The notes under the pieces: model-generated
Told to the model about the DNA's origin: nothing
The model's input: the letters and a program-made list of their open reading frames with translations, nothing else
Databases searched by the model: none
Shown here: positions 38,601 through 50,742 of the stretch, in pieces
Layout of the letters: every line of letters starts with the position of its first letter
How positions within the stretch are numbered: the stretch's first letter is position 1
Made by a program: the position numbers and the translations under genes
NCBI GenBank assembly: GCA_930367205.1
Contig: OV884009.1
Location: forward strand, 118,247,454-118,311,453
Direction of reading: 5' to 3'
DNA from: Acanthosoma haemorrhoidale
Lineage: Eukaryota > Arthropoda > Insecta > Hemiptera > Acanthosomatidae
DNA length: 64,000 bases

Positions 38601-41600
38601 AAGCTTCTTAGTTGTTATTGCTAGTTAATATATGCCCCGAATGAGTGTTTCCCCGACAGACCAAGCTTCTTAGTTGTTATTGTTAGTTAATATATGGCAC
38701 GAATGGGTGTTGTCCCGACGGACTAAGCTTCTTAGTTGATATTATTAGTTAATATATGGCGCGAATAAGTTTTTCCCTGACGGACTAAGCTTCTTAGTTG
38801 TTAGTTTTAGTTAATATATGCCCCGAATGGGTGTTTCCCCGAAAGACTAAGCTTCTTAGTTGTTATTGCTAGTTAATATATGCCCCGAATGGGTGTTGTC
38901 CCGACGGACTAAGCTTCTTAGTTGTTAGTGTTAGTTAATATATGCCCCGAATGGGTGTTGTCCCGACGGACTAAGCTTCTTAGTTGTTATTATTAGTTAA
39001 TATATGGCGCGAATAAGTTTTTCCCCGACGGACTAAGCTTCTTAGTTGTTATTGTTAGTTAATATATGGCCCAAATGAGCATTTTCCTGACGTACTAAGC
39101 TTCTTAGTTGTTATTGTTAGTTAATATATGGCCCGAATGAGTGTTTCCCCGACAGACTAAGCTTCTTAGTTGTTATTGCTAGTTAATATATGGCGCGAAT
39201 GAGTTTTTCCCCGACCGACTAAGCTTCTTAGTTGTTAGTGTTAGTTAATATATGCCCCGAATGGGTGTTGTCCCGACGGACTAAGCTTCTTAGTTGTTAG
39301 TGTTAGTTAATATATGCCCCGAATGGGTGTTGTCCCGACGGACTAAGCTTCTTAGTTGTTAGTGTTAGTTAATATATGCCCCAAATGGGTGTTGTCCCGA
39401 CAGACTAAGCTTCTTAGTTGTTATTGTTAGTTAATATATCGCCCGAATGGGTGTTGTCCCGACGGACTAAGCTTCTTAGTTGTTAGTGTTAGTTAATATA
39501 TGCCCCGAATGGGTGTTGTCCCGACGGACTAAGCTTCTTAGTTGTTAGTGTTAGTTAATATATGCCCCAAATGGGTGTTGTCCCGACAGACTAAGCTTCT
39601 TAGTTGTTATTGTTAGTTAATATATGGCCCGAATGGGTGTTGTCCCGACGGACTAAGCTTCTTAGTTGTTAGTGTTAGTTAATATATGCCCCAAATGGGT
39701 GTTGTCCCGACAGACTAAGCTTCTTAGTTGTTATTGCTAGTTAATATATGCCCCGAATGGGTGTTGTCCCGACGGACTAAGCTTCTTAGTTGTTATTGTT
39801 AGTTAATATATGGCCCGAATGAGGTTTTCCCCGACGGACTAAGCTTCTTAGTTGTTATTGTTAGTTAATATATGGCACGAATGAGTGTTTCCCCGACTGC
39901 CTAAGCTTCTTAGTTGTTATTGTTAGTTAATATATGGCCCGAACGAGTGTTTCCCCCACGGACTAAGCTTCTTAGTTGTTATTGTTAGTTAATATATGCC
40001 CCGAATGGGTGTTTCCCCGACGGACTAAGCTTCTTAGTTGTTATTGTTAGTTAATATATGGCACGAATGAGTGTTTCCCCGACTGCCTAAGCTTCTTAGT
40101 TGTTATTGTTAGTTAATATATGGCCCGAACGAGTGTTTCCCCCACGGACTAAGCTTCTTAGTTGTTATTGCTAGTTAATATATGCCCCGAATGGGTGTTG
40201 TCCCGACGGACTAAGCTTCTTAGTTGTTAGTGTTAGTTAATATATGCCCCGAATGGGTGTTGTCCCGACGGACTAAGCTTCTTAGTTGTTAGTGTTAGTT
40301 AATATATGCCCCGAATGGGTGTTGTCCCGACGGACTAAGCTTCTTAGTTGTTATTATTAGTTAATATATGGCGCGAATAAGTTTTTCCCCGACGGACTAA
40401 GCTTCTTAGTTGTTATTGTTAGTTAATATATGGCCCAAATGAGCATTTTCCTGACGTACTAAGCTTCTTAGTTGTTATTGTTAGTTAATATATGGCCCGA
40501 ATGAGTGTTTCCCCGACAGACTAAGCTTCTTAGTTGTTATTGCTAGTTAATATATGGCGCGAATGAGTTTTTCCCCGACCGACTAAGCTTCTTAGTTGTT
40601 AGTGTTAGTTAATATATGCCCCGAATGGGTGTTGTCCCGACGGACTAAGCTTCTTAGTTGTTAGTGTTAGTTAATATATGCCCCGAATGGGTGTTGTCCC
40701 GACGGACTAAGCTTCTTAGTTGTTATTGTTAGTTAATATATGGCCCGAATGAGTGTTTCCCCGACAGACTAAGCTTCTTAGTTGTTATTGTTAGTTAATA
40801 TATGGCCCGAATGAGGTTTTCCCCGACGGACTAAGCTTCTTAGTTGTTATTGTTAGTTAATATATGGCACGAATGAGTGTTTCCCCGACAGACTAAGCTT
40901 CTTAGTTGTTATTGTTAGTTAATATATGGCCCGAACGAGTGTTTCCCCCACGGACTAAGCTTCTTAGTTGTTATTGTTAGTTAATATATGGCCCGAATGA
41001 GTGTTTCCCCGACGGACTAAGCTTCTTAGTTGTTAGTGTTAGTTAATATATGCCCCGAATGGGTGTTGTCCCGACGGACTAAGCTTCTTAGTTGTTATTA
41101 TTAGTTAATAAATGGCGCGAATTAGTTTTTCCCCGACGGACTAAGCTTCTTAGTTGTTAGTTTTAGTTAATATATGCCCCGAATGGGTGTTGTCCCGACG
41201 TACTAAGCTTCTTAGTTGTTATTGTTAGTTAATATATGCCCCGAATGGGTGTTGTCCCGACGGACTAAGCTTCTTAGTTGTTATTATTAGTTAATATATG
41301 GCGCGAATAAGTTTTTCCCCGACGGACTAAGCTTCTTAGTTGTTATTGTTAGTTAATATATGGCCCAAATGAGCGTTTTCCAGACGTACTAAGCTTCTTA
41401 GTTGTTAGTTTTAGTTAATATATGCCCCGAATGGGTGTTTCCCCGAAAGACTAAGCTTCTTAGTTGTTATTGCTAGTTAATATATGCCCCGAATGGGTGT
41501 TGTCCCGACGGACTAAGCTTCTTAGTTGTTAGTGTTAGTTAATATATGCCCCGAATGGGTGTTGTCCCGACGGACTAAGCTTCTTAGTTGTTAGTGTTAG

Positions 41601-44600
41601 TTAATATATGCCCCAAATGGGTGTTGTCCCGACAGACTAAGCTTCTTAGTTGTTATTGTTAGTTAATATATGGCCCAAATGAGCGTTTTCCTGACGGACT
41701 AAGCTTCTTATCGTTAGTTAATATATGGCCCGAATGAGTGTTGTCCCGACGGACTAAGCTTCTTAGTTGTTAGTGTTAGTTAATATATGCCCCGAATGGG
41801 TGTTGTCCCGACGGACTAAGCTTCTTAGTTGTTATTATTAGTTAATATATGGCGCGAATAAGTTTTTCCCCGACGGACTAAGCTTCTTAGTTGTTATTGT
41901 TAGTTAATATATGGCCCAAATGAGCGTTTTCCTGACGTACTAAGCTTCTTAGTTGTTATTGTTAGTTAATATATGGCTCGAATGAGTTTTTCCCCGACGG
42001 ACTAAGCTTCTTAGTTGTTATTGTTAGTTAATATATGGCCCGAATGAGTGTTTCCCCCACGGACTAAGCTTCTTAGTTGTTATTGTTAGTTAATATATGG
42101 CCCGAATGAGTGTTTCCCCGACGGACTAAGCTTCTTAGTTGTTATTGTTAGTTAATATATGGCCCGAATGAGTGTTTCCCCGAAAGACTAAGCTTCCTAG
42201 TTGTTATTGCTAGTTAATATATGCCCCAAATGAGTGTTGTCCCGACGTACTAAGCTTCTTAGTTGTTAGTGTTAGTTAATATATGCCCCGAATGGGTGTT
42301 GTCCCGACGGACTAAGCTTCTTAGTTGTTATTGCTAGTTAATATATGGCGCGAATGAGTTTTTCCCCGACGGACTAAGCTTCTTAGTTGTTAGTGTTAGT
42401 TAATATATGGCCCAAATGAGCGTTTTCCTGACGGACTAAGCTTCTTATCGTTAGTTAATATATGGCCCGAATGAGTGTTGCCCCGACGGACTAAGCTTTT
42501 TAGTTGTTAGTGTTAGTTAATATTGCCCCGAATGGGTGTTGTCCCGACGGACTAAGCTTCTTAGTTGTTATTGCTAGTTAATATATGGCGCGAATGAGTT
42601 TTTCCCCGACGGACTAAGCTTCTTAGTTGTTAGTGTTAGTTAATATATGCCCCGAATGGGTGTTGTCCCGACGGACTAAGCTTCTTAGTTGTTAGTGTTA
42701 GTTAATATATGCCCCGAATGGGTGTTGTCCCGACGAAATAAGCTTCTTAGTTGTTAGTGTTAGTTAATATATGCCCCGAATGGGTGTTGTCCCGACGGAC
42801 TAAGCTTCTTAGTTGTTATTGCTAGTTAATATATGGCGCGAATGAGTTTTTCCCCGACCGACTAAGCTTCTTAGTTGTTAGTGTTAGTTAATATATGCCC
42901 CGAATGGGTGTAGTCCCGACGGACTAAGCTTCTTAGTTGTTAGTGTTAGTTAATATATGCCCCGAATGGGTGTTGTCCCGACGGACTAAGCTTCTTAGTT
43001 GTTATTGTTAGTTAATATATGGCCCGAATGAGTGTTTCCCCGACAGACTAAGCTTCTTAGTTGTTATTGCTAGTTAATATATGGCGCGAATGAGTTTTTC
43101 CCCGACCGACTAAGCTTCTTAGTTGTTAGTGTTAGTTAATATATGCCCCGAATGGGTGTTGTCCCGACGGACTAAGCTTCTTAGTTGTTAGTGTTAGTTA
43201 ATATATGCCCCGAATGGGTGTTGTCCCGACGGACTAAGCTTCTTAGTTGTTATTGTTAGTTAATATATGGCCCGAATGAGTGTTTCCCCGACAGACTAAG
43301 CTTCTTAGTTGTTATTGCTAGTTAATATATGGCGCGAATGAGTTTTTCCCCGACGGACTAAGCTTCTTAGTTGTTAGTTTTAGTTAATATATGCCCCGAA
43401 TAGGTGTTTCTCCGACAGACTAAGCTTCTTAGTTGTTATTGTTAGTTAATATATGGCCCGAATGAGGTTTTCCCCGACGGACTAAGCTTCTTAGTTGTTA
43501 TTGTTAGTTAATATATGGCATGAATGAGTGTTTCCCCGACTGCCTAAGCTTCTTAGTTGTTATTGTTAGTTAATATATGGCCCGAATGAGTGTTTCCCCC
43601 ACGGACTAAGCTTCTTAGTTGTTATTGTTAGTTAATATATAGCCCGAATGAGTGTTTCCCCGACGGACTAAGCTTCTTAGTTGTTAGTGTTAGTTTATAT
43701 ATGCCCCGAATGGGTGTTGTCCCGACGGACTAAGCTTCTTAGTTGTTATTATTAGTTAATAAATGGCGCGAATTAGTTTTTCCCCGACGGACTAAGCTTC
43801 TTAGTTGTTAGTTTTAGTTAATATATGCCCCGAATGGGTGTTGTCCCGACGTACTAAGCTTCTTAGTTGTTAGTGTTAGTTAATATATGCCCCGAATGGG
43901 TGTTGTCCCGACGGACTAAGCTTGTTAGTTGTTATTGCTAGTTAATATATGGCGCGAATGAGTTTTTCCCCGACGGACTAAGCTTCTTAGTTGTTAGTTT
44001 TAGTTAATATATGGCCCAAATGAGCGTTTTCCTGACGGACTAAGCTTCTTATCGTTAGTTAATATATGGCCCGAATGAGTGTTGTCCCGACGGACTAAGC
44101 TTCTTAGTTGTTAGTGTTAGTTAATATATGCCCCGAATGGGTGTTGTCCCGACGGACTAAGCTTCTTAGTTGTTATTATTAGTTAATATATGGCGCGAAT
44201 AAGTTTTTCCCCGACGGACTAAGCTTCTTAGTTGTTATTGTTAGTTAATATATGGCCCAAATGAGCGTTTTCCTGACGGACTAAGCTTCTTAGTTGTTAG
44301 TTTTAGTTAATATATGCCCCGAATGGGTGTTTCCCCGAAAGACTAAGCTTCTTAGTTGTTATTGCTAGTTAATATATGCCCCGAATGGGTGTTGTCCCGA
44401 CGGACTAAGCTTCTTAGTTGTTAGTGTTAGTTAATATATGCCCCGAATGGGTGTTGTCCCGACGGACTAAGCTTCTTAGTTGTTAGTGTTAGTTAATATA
44501 TGCCCCAAATGAGTGTTTTCCCGACAGACTAAGCTTCTTAGTTGTTATTGTTAGTTAATATATGGCCCAAATGAGCGTTTTCCTGACGGACTAAGCTTCT

Positions 44601-44955
44601 TATCGTTAGTTAATATATGGCCCGAATGAGTGTTGTCCCGACGGACTAAGCTTCTTAGTTGTTAGTGTTAGTTAATATATGCCCCGAATGGGTGTTGTCC
44701 CGACGGACTAAGCTTCTTAGTTGTTATTGCTAGTTAATATATGGCGCGAATGAGTTTTTCCCGGACGGACTAAGCTTCTTAGTTGTTAGTTTTAGTTAAT
44801 ATATGCCCCGAATAGGTGTTTCCCCGACAGACTAAGCTTCTTAGTTGTTATTGTTAGTTAATATATGGCCCGAATGAGGTTTTCCCCGACGGACTAAGCT
44901 TCTTAGTTGTTATTGTTAGTTAATATATGGCACGAATGAGTGTTTCCCCGACTGC
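35623..44955 (+). repeat. 9333-bp tandem segmental duplication, copy 2
   Basis: Head-to-tail partner of 26290-35622, with similarity running a little past the nominal end (to about 45003). Differences are few: for example AATATAAGGCG at 34.0 kb is AATATATGGCG here, and a GGGTGTTGTCC monomer at 35.17 kb is GAGTGTTTTCC at 44.5 kb. It is the cleanest large repeat in the window and so probably among the youngest, or an assembly duplication. Confidence 0.92.
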
Positions 44956-47066
44956 CTAAGCTTCTTAGTTGTTATTGTTAGTTAATATATGGCCCGAATG
45001 AGTGTTTCCCCCACGGACTAAGCTTCTTAGTTGTTATTGTTAATTAATATATGGCCCGAATGAGTGTTTTCCCGACGGACTAAGCTTCTTAGTTGTTAGT
45101 GTTAGTTTATATATGCCCCGAATGGGTGTTGTCCCGACGGACTAAGCTTCTTAGTTGTTATTATTAGTTAATAAATGGCGCGAATTAGTTTTTCCCCGAC
45201 GGACTAAGCTTCTTGGTTGTTAGTGTTAGTTAATATATGCCCCGAATGGGTGTTGTCCCGACGGACTAAGCTTGTTAGTTGTTATTGCTAGTTAATATAT
45301 GGCGCGAATGAGTTTTTCCCCGACGGACTAAGCTTCTTAGTTGTTAGTTTTAGTTAATATATGGCCCAAATGAGCGTTTTCCTGACGGACTAAGCTTCTT
45401 ATCGTTAGTTAATATATGGCCCGAATGAGTGTTGTCCCGACGGACTAAGCTTCTTAGTTGTTAGTGTTAGTTAATATATGCCCCGAATGGGTGTTGTCCC
45501 GACGGACTAAGCTTCTTAGTTGTTAGTGTTAGTTAATATATGCCCCAAATGGGTGTTGTCCCGACAGACTAAGCTTCTTAGTTGTTATTGTTAGTTAATA
45601 TATGGCCCAAATGAGCGTTTTCCTGACGGACTAAGCTTCTTATCGTTAGTTAATATATGGCCCGAATGAGTGTTGTCCCGACGGACTAAGCTTCTTAGTT
45701 GTTATTGTTAGTTAATATATGGCCCGAATGAGTGTTTCCCCGACAGACTAAGCTTCTTAGTTGTTATTGCTAGTTAATATATGGCGCGAATGAGTTTTTC
45801 CCCGACCGACTAAGCTTCTTAGTTGTTAGTGTTAGTTAATATATGCCCCGAATGGGTGTTGTCCCGACGGACTAAGCTTCTTAGTTGTTAGTGTTAGTTA
45901 ATATATGCCCCGAATGGGTGTTGTCCCGACGGACTAAGCTTCTTAGTTGTTAGTGTTAGTTAATATATGCCCCGAATGGGTGTTGTCCCGACGGACTAAG
46001 CTTCTTAGTTGTTATTATTAGTTAATATATGGCGCGAATAAGTTTTTCCCCGACGGACTAAGCTTCTTAGTTGTTATTGTTAGTTAATATATGGCCCAAA
46101 TGAGCGTTTTCCTGACGTACTAAGCTTCTTAGTTGTTAGTTTTAGTTAATATATGCCCCGAATGGGTGTTTCCCCGAAAGACTAAGCTTCTTAGTTGTTA
46201 TTGCTAGTTAATATATGCCCCGAATGGGTGTTGTCCCGACGGACTAAGCTTCTTAGTTGTTAGTGTTAGTTAATATATGCCCCGAATGGGTGTTGTCCCG
46301 ACGGACTAAGCTTCTTAGTTGTTATTGTTAGTTAATATATGGCCCGAATGAGTGTTTCCCCGACAGACTAAGCTTCTTAGTTGTTATTGTTAGTTAATAA
46401 ATGGCCCGAATGAGGTTTTCCCCGACGGACTAAGCTTCTTAGTTGTTATTGTTAGTTAATATATGGCACGAATGAGTGTTTCCCCGACTGCCTAAGCTTC
46501 TTAGTTGTTATTGTTAGTTAATATATGGCCCGAATGAGTGTTTCCCCCACGGACTAAGCTTCTTAGTTGTTATTGTTAGTTAATATATGGCCCGAATGAG
46601 TGTTTCCCCGACAGACTAAGCTTCTTAGTTGTTATTGCTAGTTAATATATGCCCCAAATGAGTGTTGTCCCGACGTACTAAGCTTCTTAGTTGTTAGTGT
46701 TAGTTAATATATGCCCCGAATGGGTGTTGTCCCGACGGACTAAGCTTGTTAGTTGTTATTGCTAGTTAATATATGGCGCGAATGAGTTTTTCCCCGACGG
46801 ACTAAGCTTCTTAGTTGTTAGTTTTAGTTAATATATGGCCCAAATGAGCGTTTTCCTGACGGACTAAGCTTCTTATCGTTAGTTAATATATGGTCCGAAT
46901 GAGTGTTGTCCCGACGGACTAAGCTTTTTAGTTGTTAGTGTTAGTTAATATTGCCCCGAATGGGTGTTGTCCCGACGGACTAAGCTTCTTAGTTGTTATT
47001 ATTAGTTAATATATGGCGCGAATAAGTTTTTCCCTGACGGACTAAGCTTCTTAGTTGTTAGTTTTA
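44003..47066 (+). repeat. 3064-bp tandem segmental duplication, copy 1 (50 monomers)
   Basis: Followed directly by 47067-50130. Tags at exactly 3064 bp: CTTGGTTG 45215/48279, GGTCCGAATG 46892/49956, and 55-bp monomers 44003/47067, 44554/47618, 45353/48417, 45594/48658 and 46827/49891. The length is 62 x 50 - 36, which equals five 55-bp and one 61-bp copies. One rare change, GTTGTTCCGACGG, is only in copy 2 (near 48319). Confidence 0.9.
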
Positions 47067-50000
47067 GTTAATATATGGCCCAAATGAGCGTTTTCCTGAC
47101 GGACTAAGCTTCTTATCGTTAGTTAATATATGGCCCGAATGAGTGTTGTCCCGACGGACTAAGCTTCTTAGTTGTTAGTGTTAGTTAATATATGCCCCGA
47201 ATGGGTGTTGTCCCGACGGACTAAGCTTCTTAGTTGTTATTATTAGTTAATATATGGCGCGAATAAGTTTTTCCCCGACGGACTAAGCTTCTTAGTTGTT
47301 ATTGTTAGTTAATATATGGCCCAAATGAGCGTTTTCCTGACGTACTAAGCTTCTTAGTTGTTAGTTTTAGTTAATATATGCCCCGAATGGGTGTTTCCCC
47401 GAAAGACTAAGCTTCTTAGTTGTTATTGCTAGTCAATATATGCCCCGAATGGGTGTTGTCCCGACGGACTAAGCTTCTTAGTTGTTAGTGTTAGTTAATA
47501 TATGCCCCGAATGGGTGTTGTCCCGACGGACTAAGCTTCTTAGTTGTTAGTGTTAGTTAATATATGCCCCAAATGGGTGTTGTCCCGACAGACTAAGCTT
47601 CTTAGTTGTTATTGTTAGTTAATATATGGCCCAAATGAGCGTTTTCCTGACGGACTAAGCTTCTTATCGTTAGTTAATATATGGCCCGAATGAGTGTTGT
47701 CCCGACGGACTAAGCTTCTTAGTTGTTAGTGTTAGTTAATATATGCCCCGAATGGGTGTTGTCCCGACGGACTAAGCTTCTTAGTTGTTATTGCTAGTTA
47801 ATATATGGCGCGAATGAGTTTTTCCCGGACGGACTAAGCTTCTTAGTTGTTAGTTTTAGTTAATATATGCCCCGAATGGGTGTTGCCCCGACAGACTAAG
47901 CTTCTTAGTTGTTATTGTTAGTTAATATATGGCCCGAATGAGGTTTTCCCCGACGGACTAAGCTTCTTAGTTGTTATTGTTAGTTAATATATGGCACGAA
48001 TGAGTGTTTCCCCGACTGCCTAAGCTTCTTAGTTGTTATTGTTAGTTAATATATGGCCCGAATGAGTGTTTCCCCCACGGACTAAGCTTCTTAGTTGTTA
48101 TTGTTAGTTAATATATGGCCCGAATGAGTGTTTTCCCGACGGACTAAGCTTCTTAGTTGTTAGTGTTAGTTTATATATGCCCCGAATGGGTGTTGTCCCG
48201 ACGGACTAAGCTTCTTAGTTGTTATTATTAGTTAATAAATGGCGCGAATTAGTTTTTCCCCGACGGACTAAGCTTCTTGGTTGTTAGTGTTAGTTAATAT
48301 ATGCCCCGAATGGGTGTTGTTCCGACGGACTAAGCTTGTTAGTTGTTATTGCTAGTTAATATATGGCGCGAATGAGTTTTTCCCCGACGGACTAAGCTTC
48401 TTAGTTGTTAGTTTTAGTTAATATATGGCCCAAATGAGCGTTTTCCTGACGGACTAAGCTTCTTATCGTTAGTTAATATATGGCCCGAATGAGTGTTGTC
48501 CCGACGGACTAAGCTTCTTAGTTGTTAGTGTTAGTTAATATATGCCCTGAATGGGTGTTGTCCCGACGGACTAAGCTTCTTAGTTGTTAGTGTTAGTTAA
48601 TATATGCCCCAAATGGGTGTTGTCCCGACAGACTAAGCTTCTTAGTTGTTATTGTTAGTTAATATATGGCCCAAATGAGCGTTTTCCTGACGGACTAAGC
48701 TTCTTATCGTTAGTTAATATATGGCCCGAATGAGTGTTGTCCCGACGGACTAAGCTTCTTAGTTGTTATTGTTAGTTAATATATGGCCCGAATGAGTGTT
48801 TCCCCGACAGACTAAGCTTCTTAGTTGTTATTGCTAGTTAATATATGGCGCGAATGAGTTTTTCCCCGACCGACTAAGCTTCTTAGTTGTTAGTGTTAGT
48901 TAATATATGCCCCGAATGGGTGTTGTCCCGACGGACTAAGCTTCTTAGTTGTTAGTGTTAGTTAATATATGCCCCGAATGGGTGTTGTCCCGACGGACTA
49001 AGCTTCTTAGTTGTTAGTGTTAGTTAATATATGCCCCGAATGGGTGTTGTCCCGACGGACTAAGCTTCTTAGTTGTTATTATTAGTTAATATATGGCGCG
49101 AATAAGTTTTTCCCCGACGGACTAAGCTTCTTAGTTGTTATTGTTAGTTAATATATGGCCCAAATGAGCGTTTTCCTGACGTACTAAGCTTCTTAGTTGT
49201 TAGTTTTAGTTAATATATGCCCCGAATGGGTGTTTCCCCGAAAGACTAAGCTTCTTAGTTGTTATTGCTAGTTAATATATGCCCCGAATGGGTGTTGTCC
49301 CGACGGACTAAGCTTCTTAGTTGTTAGTGTTAGTTAATATATGCCCCGAATGGGTGTTGTCCCGACGGACTAAGCTTCTTAGTTGTTATTGTTAGTTAAT
49401 ATATGGCCCGAATGAGTGTTTCCCCGACGGACTAAGCTTCTTAGTTGTTATTGTTAGTTAATAAATGGCCCGAATGAGGTTTTCCCCGACGGACTAAGCT
49501 TCTTAGTTGTTATTGTTAGTTAATATATGGCACGAATGAGTGTTTCCCCGACTGCCTAAGCTTCTTAGTTGTTATTGTTAGTTAATATATGGCCCGAATG
49601 AGTGTTTCCCCCACGGACTAAGCTTCTTAGTTGTTATTGTTAGTTAATATATGGCCCGAATGAGTGTTTCCCCGACAGACTAAGCTTCTTAGTTGTTATT
49701 GCTAGTTAATATATGCCCCAAATGAGTGTTGTCCCGACGTACTAAGCTTCTTAGTTGTTAGTGTTAGTTAATATATGCCCCGAATGGGTGTTGTCCCGAC
49801 GGACTAAGCTTGTTAGTTGTTATTGCTAGTTAATATATGGCGCGAATGAGTTTTTCCCCGACGGACTAAGCTTCTTAGTTGTTAGTTTTAGTTAATATAT
49901 GGCCCAAATGAGCGTTTTCCTGACGGACTAAGCTTCTTATCGTTAGTTAATATATGGTCCGAATGAGTGTTGTCCCGACGGACTAAGCTTTTTAGTTGTT

Positions 50001-50130
50001 AGTGTTAGTTAATATTGCCCCGAATGGGTGTTGTCCCGACGGACTAAGCTTCTTAGTTGTTATTATTAGTTAATATATGGCGCGAATAAGTTTTTCCCTG
50101 ACGGACTAAGCTTCTTAGTTGTTATTGTTA
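47067..50130 (+). repeat. 3064-bp tandem segmental duplication, copy 2
   Basis: Partner of 44003-47066. Part of it (about 48360-50115) recurs again at 51912-53667 with offset 3552, shown by 55-bp monomers 48417/51969, 48658/52210 and 49891/53443. The sequence 47045-48190 also recurs at about 53661-54806 with offset 6616 (AGTCAATATA tag at 47433/54049). Confidence 0.88.
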
Positions 50131-50742
50131 GTTAATATATGGCCCAAATGAGCGTTTTCCTGACGTACTAAGCTTCTTAGTTGTTAGTTTTAGTTAATAT
50201 ATGCCCCGAATGGGTGTTTCCCCGAAAGACTAAGCTTCTTAGTTGTTATTGCTAGTTAATATATGCCTCGAATGGGTGTTGTCCCGACGGACTAAGCTTG
50301 TTTGTTGTTATTGCTAGTTAATATATGGCGCGAATGAGTTTTTCCCCGACGGACTAAGCTTCTTAGTTGTTAGTTTTAGTTAATATATGGCCCAAATGAG
50401 CGTTTTCCTGACGGACTAAGCTTCTTATCGTTAGTTAATATATGGTCCGAATGAGTGTTGTCCCGACGGACTAAGCTTTTTAGTTGTTAGTGTTAGTTAA
50501 TATTGCCCCGAATGGGTGTTGTCCCGACGGACTAAGCTTCTTAGTTGTTATTATTAGTTAATATATGGCGCGAATAAGTTTTTCCCTGACGGACTAAGCT
50601 TCTTAGTTGTTATTGTTAGTTAATATATGGCCCAAATGAGCGTTTTCCTGACGTACTAAGCTTCTTAGTTGTTAGTTTTAGTTAATATATGCCCCGAATG
50701 GGTGTTTCCCCGAAAGACTAAGCTTCTTAGTTGTTATTGCTA
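49767..50742 (+). repeat. 488-bp (8-monomer) tandem duplication
   Basis: Units 49767-50254 and 50255-50742. Each runs A(CTTGTTAG or CTTGTTTG), B, C55, I(GGTCCG, CTTTTT), 61-bp A, B(CCTGACGG), C(GACGTAC), H. The length is 8 x 62 - 7 - 1. The same pair sits in the 9012-bp partner at 58779-59692 (first unit one monomer short), so the small duplication happened before the large one. Confidence 0.88.
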
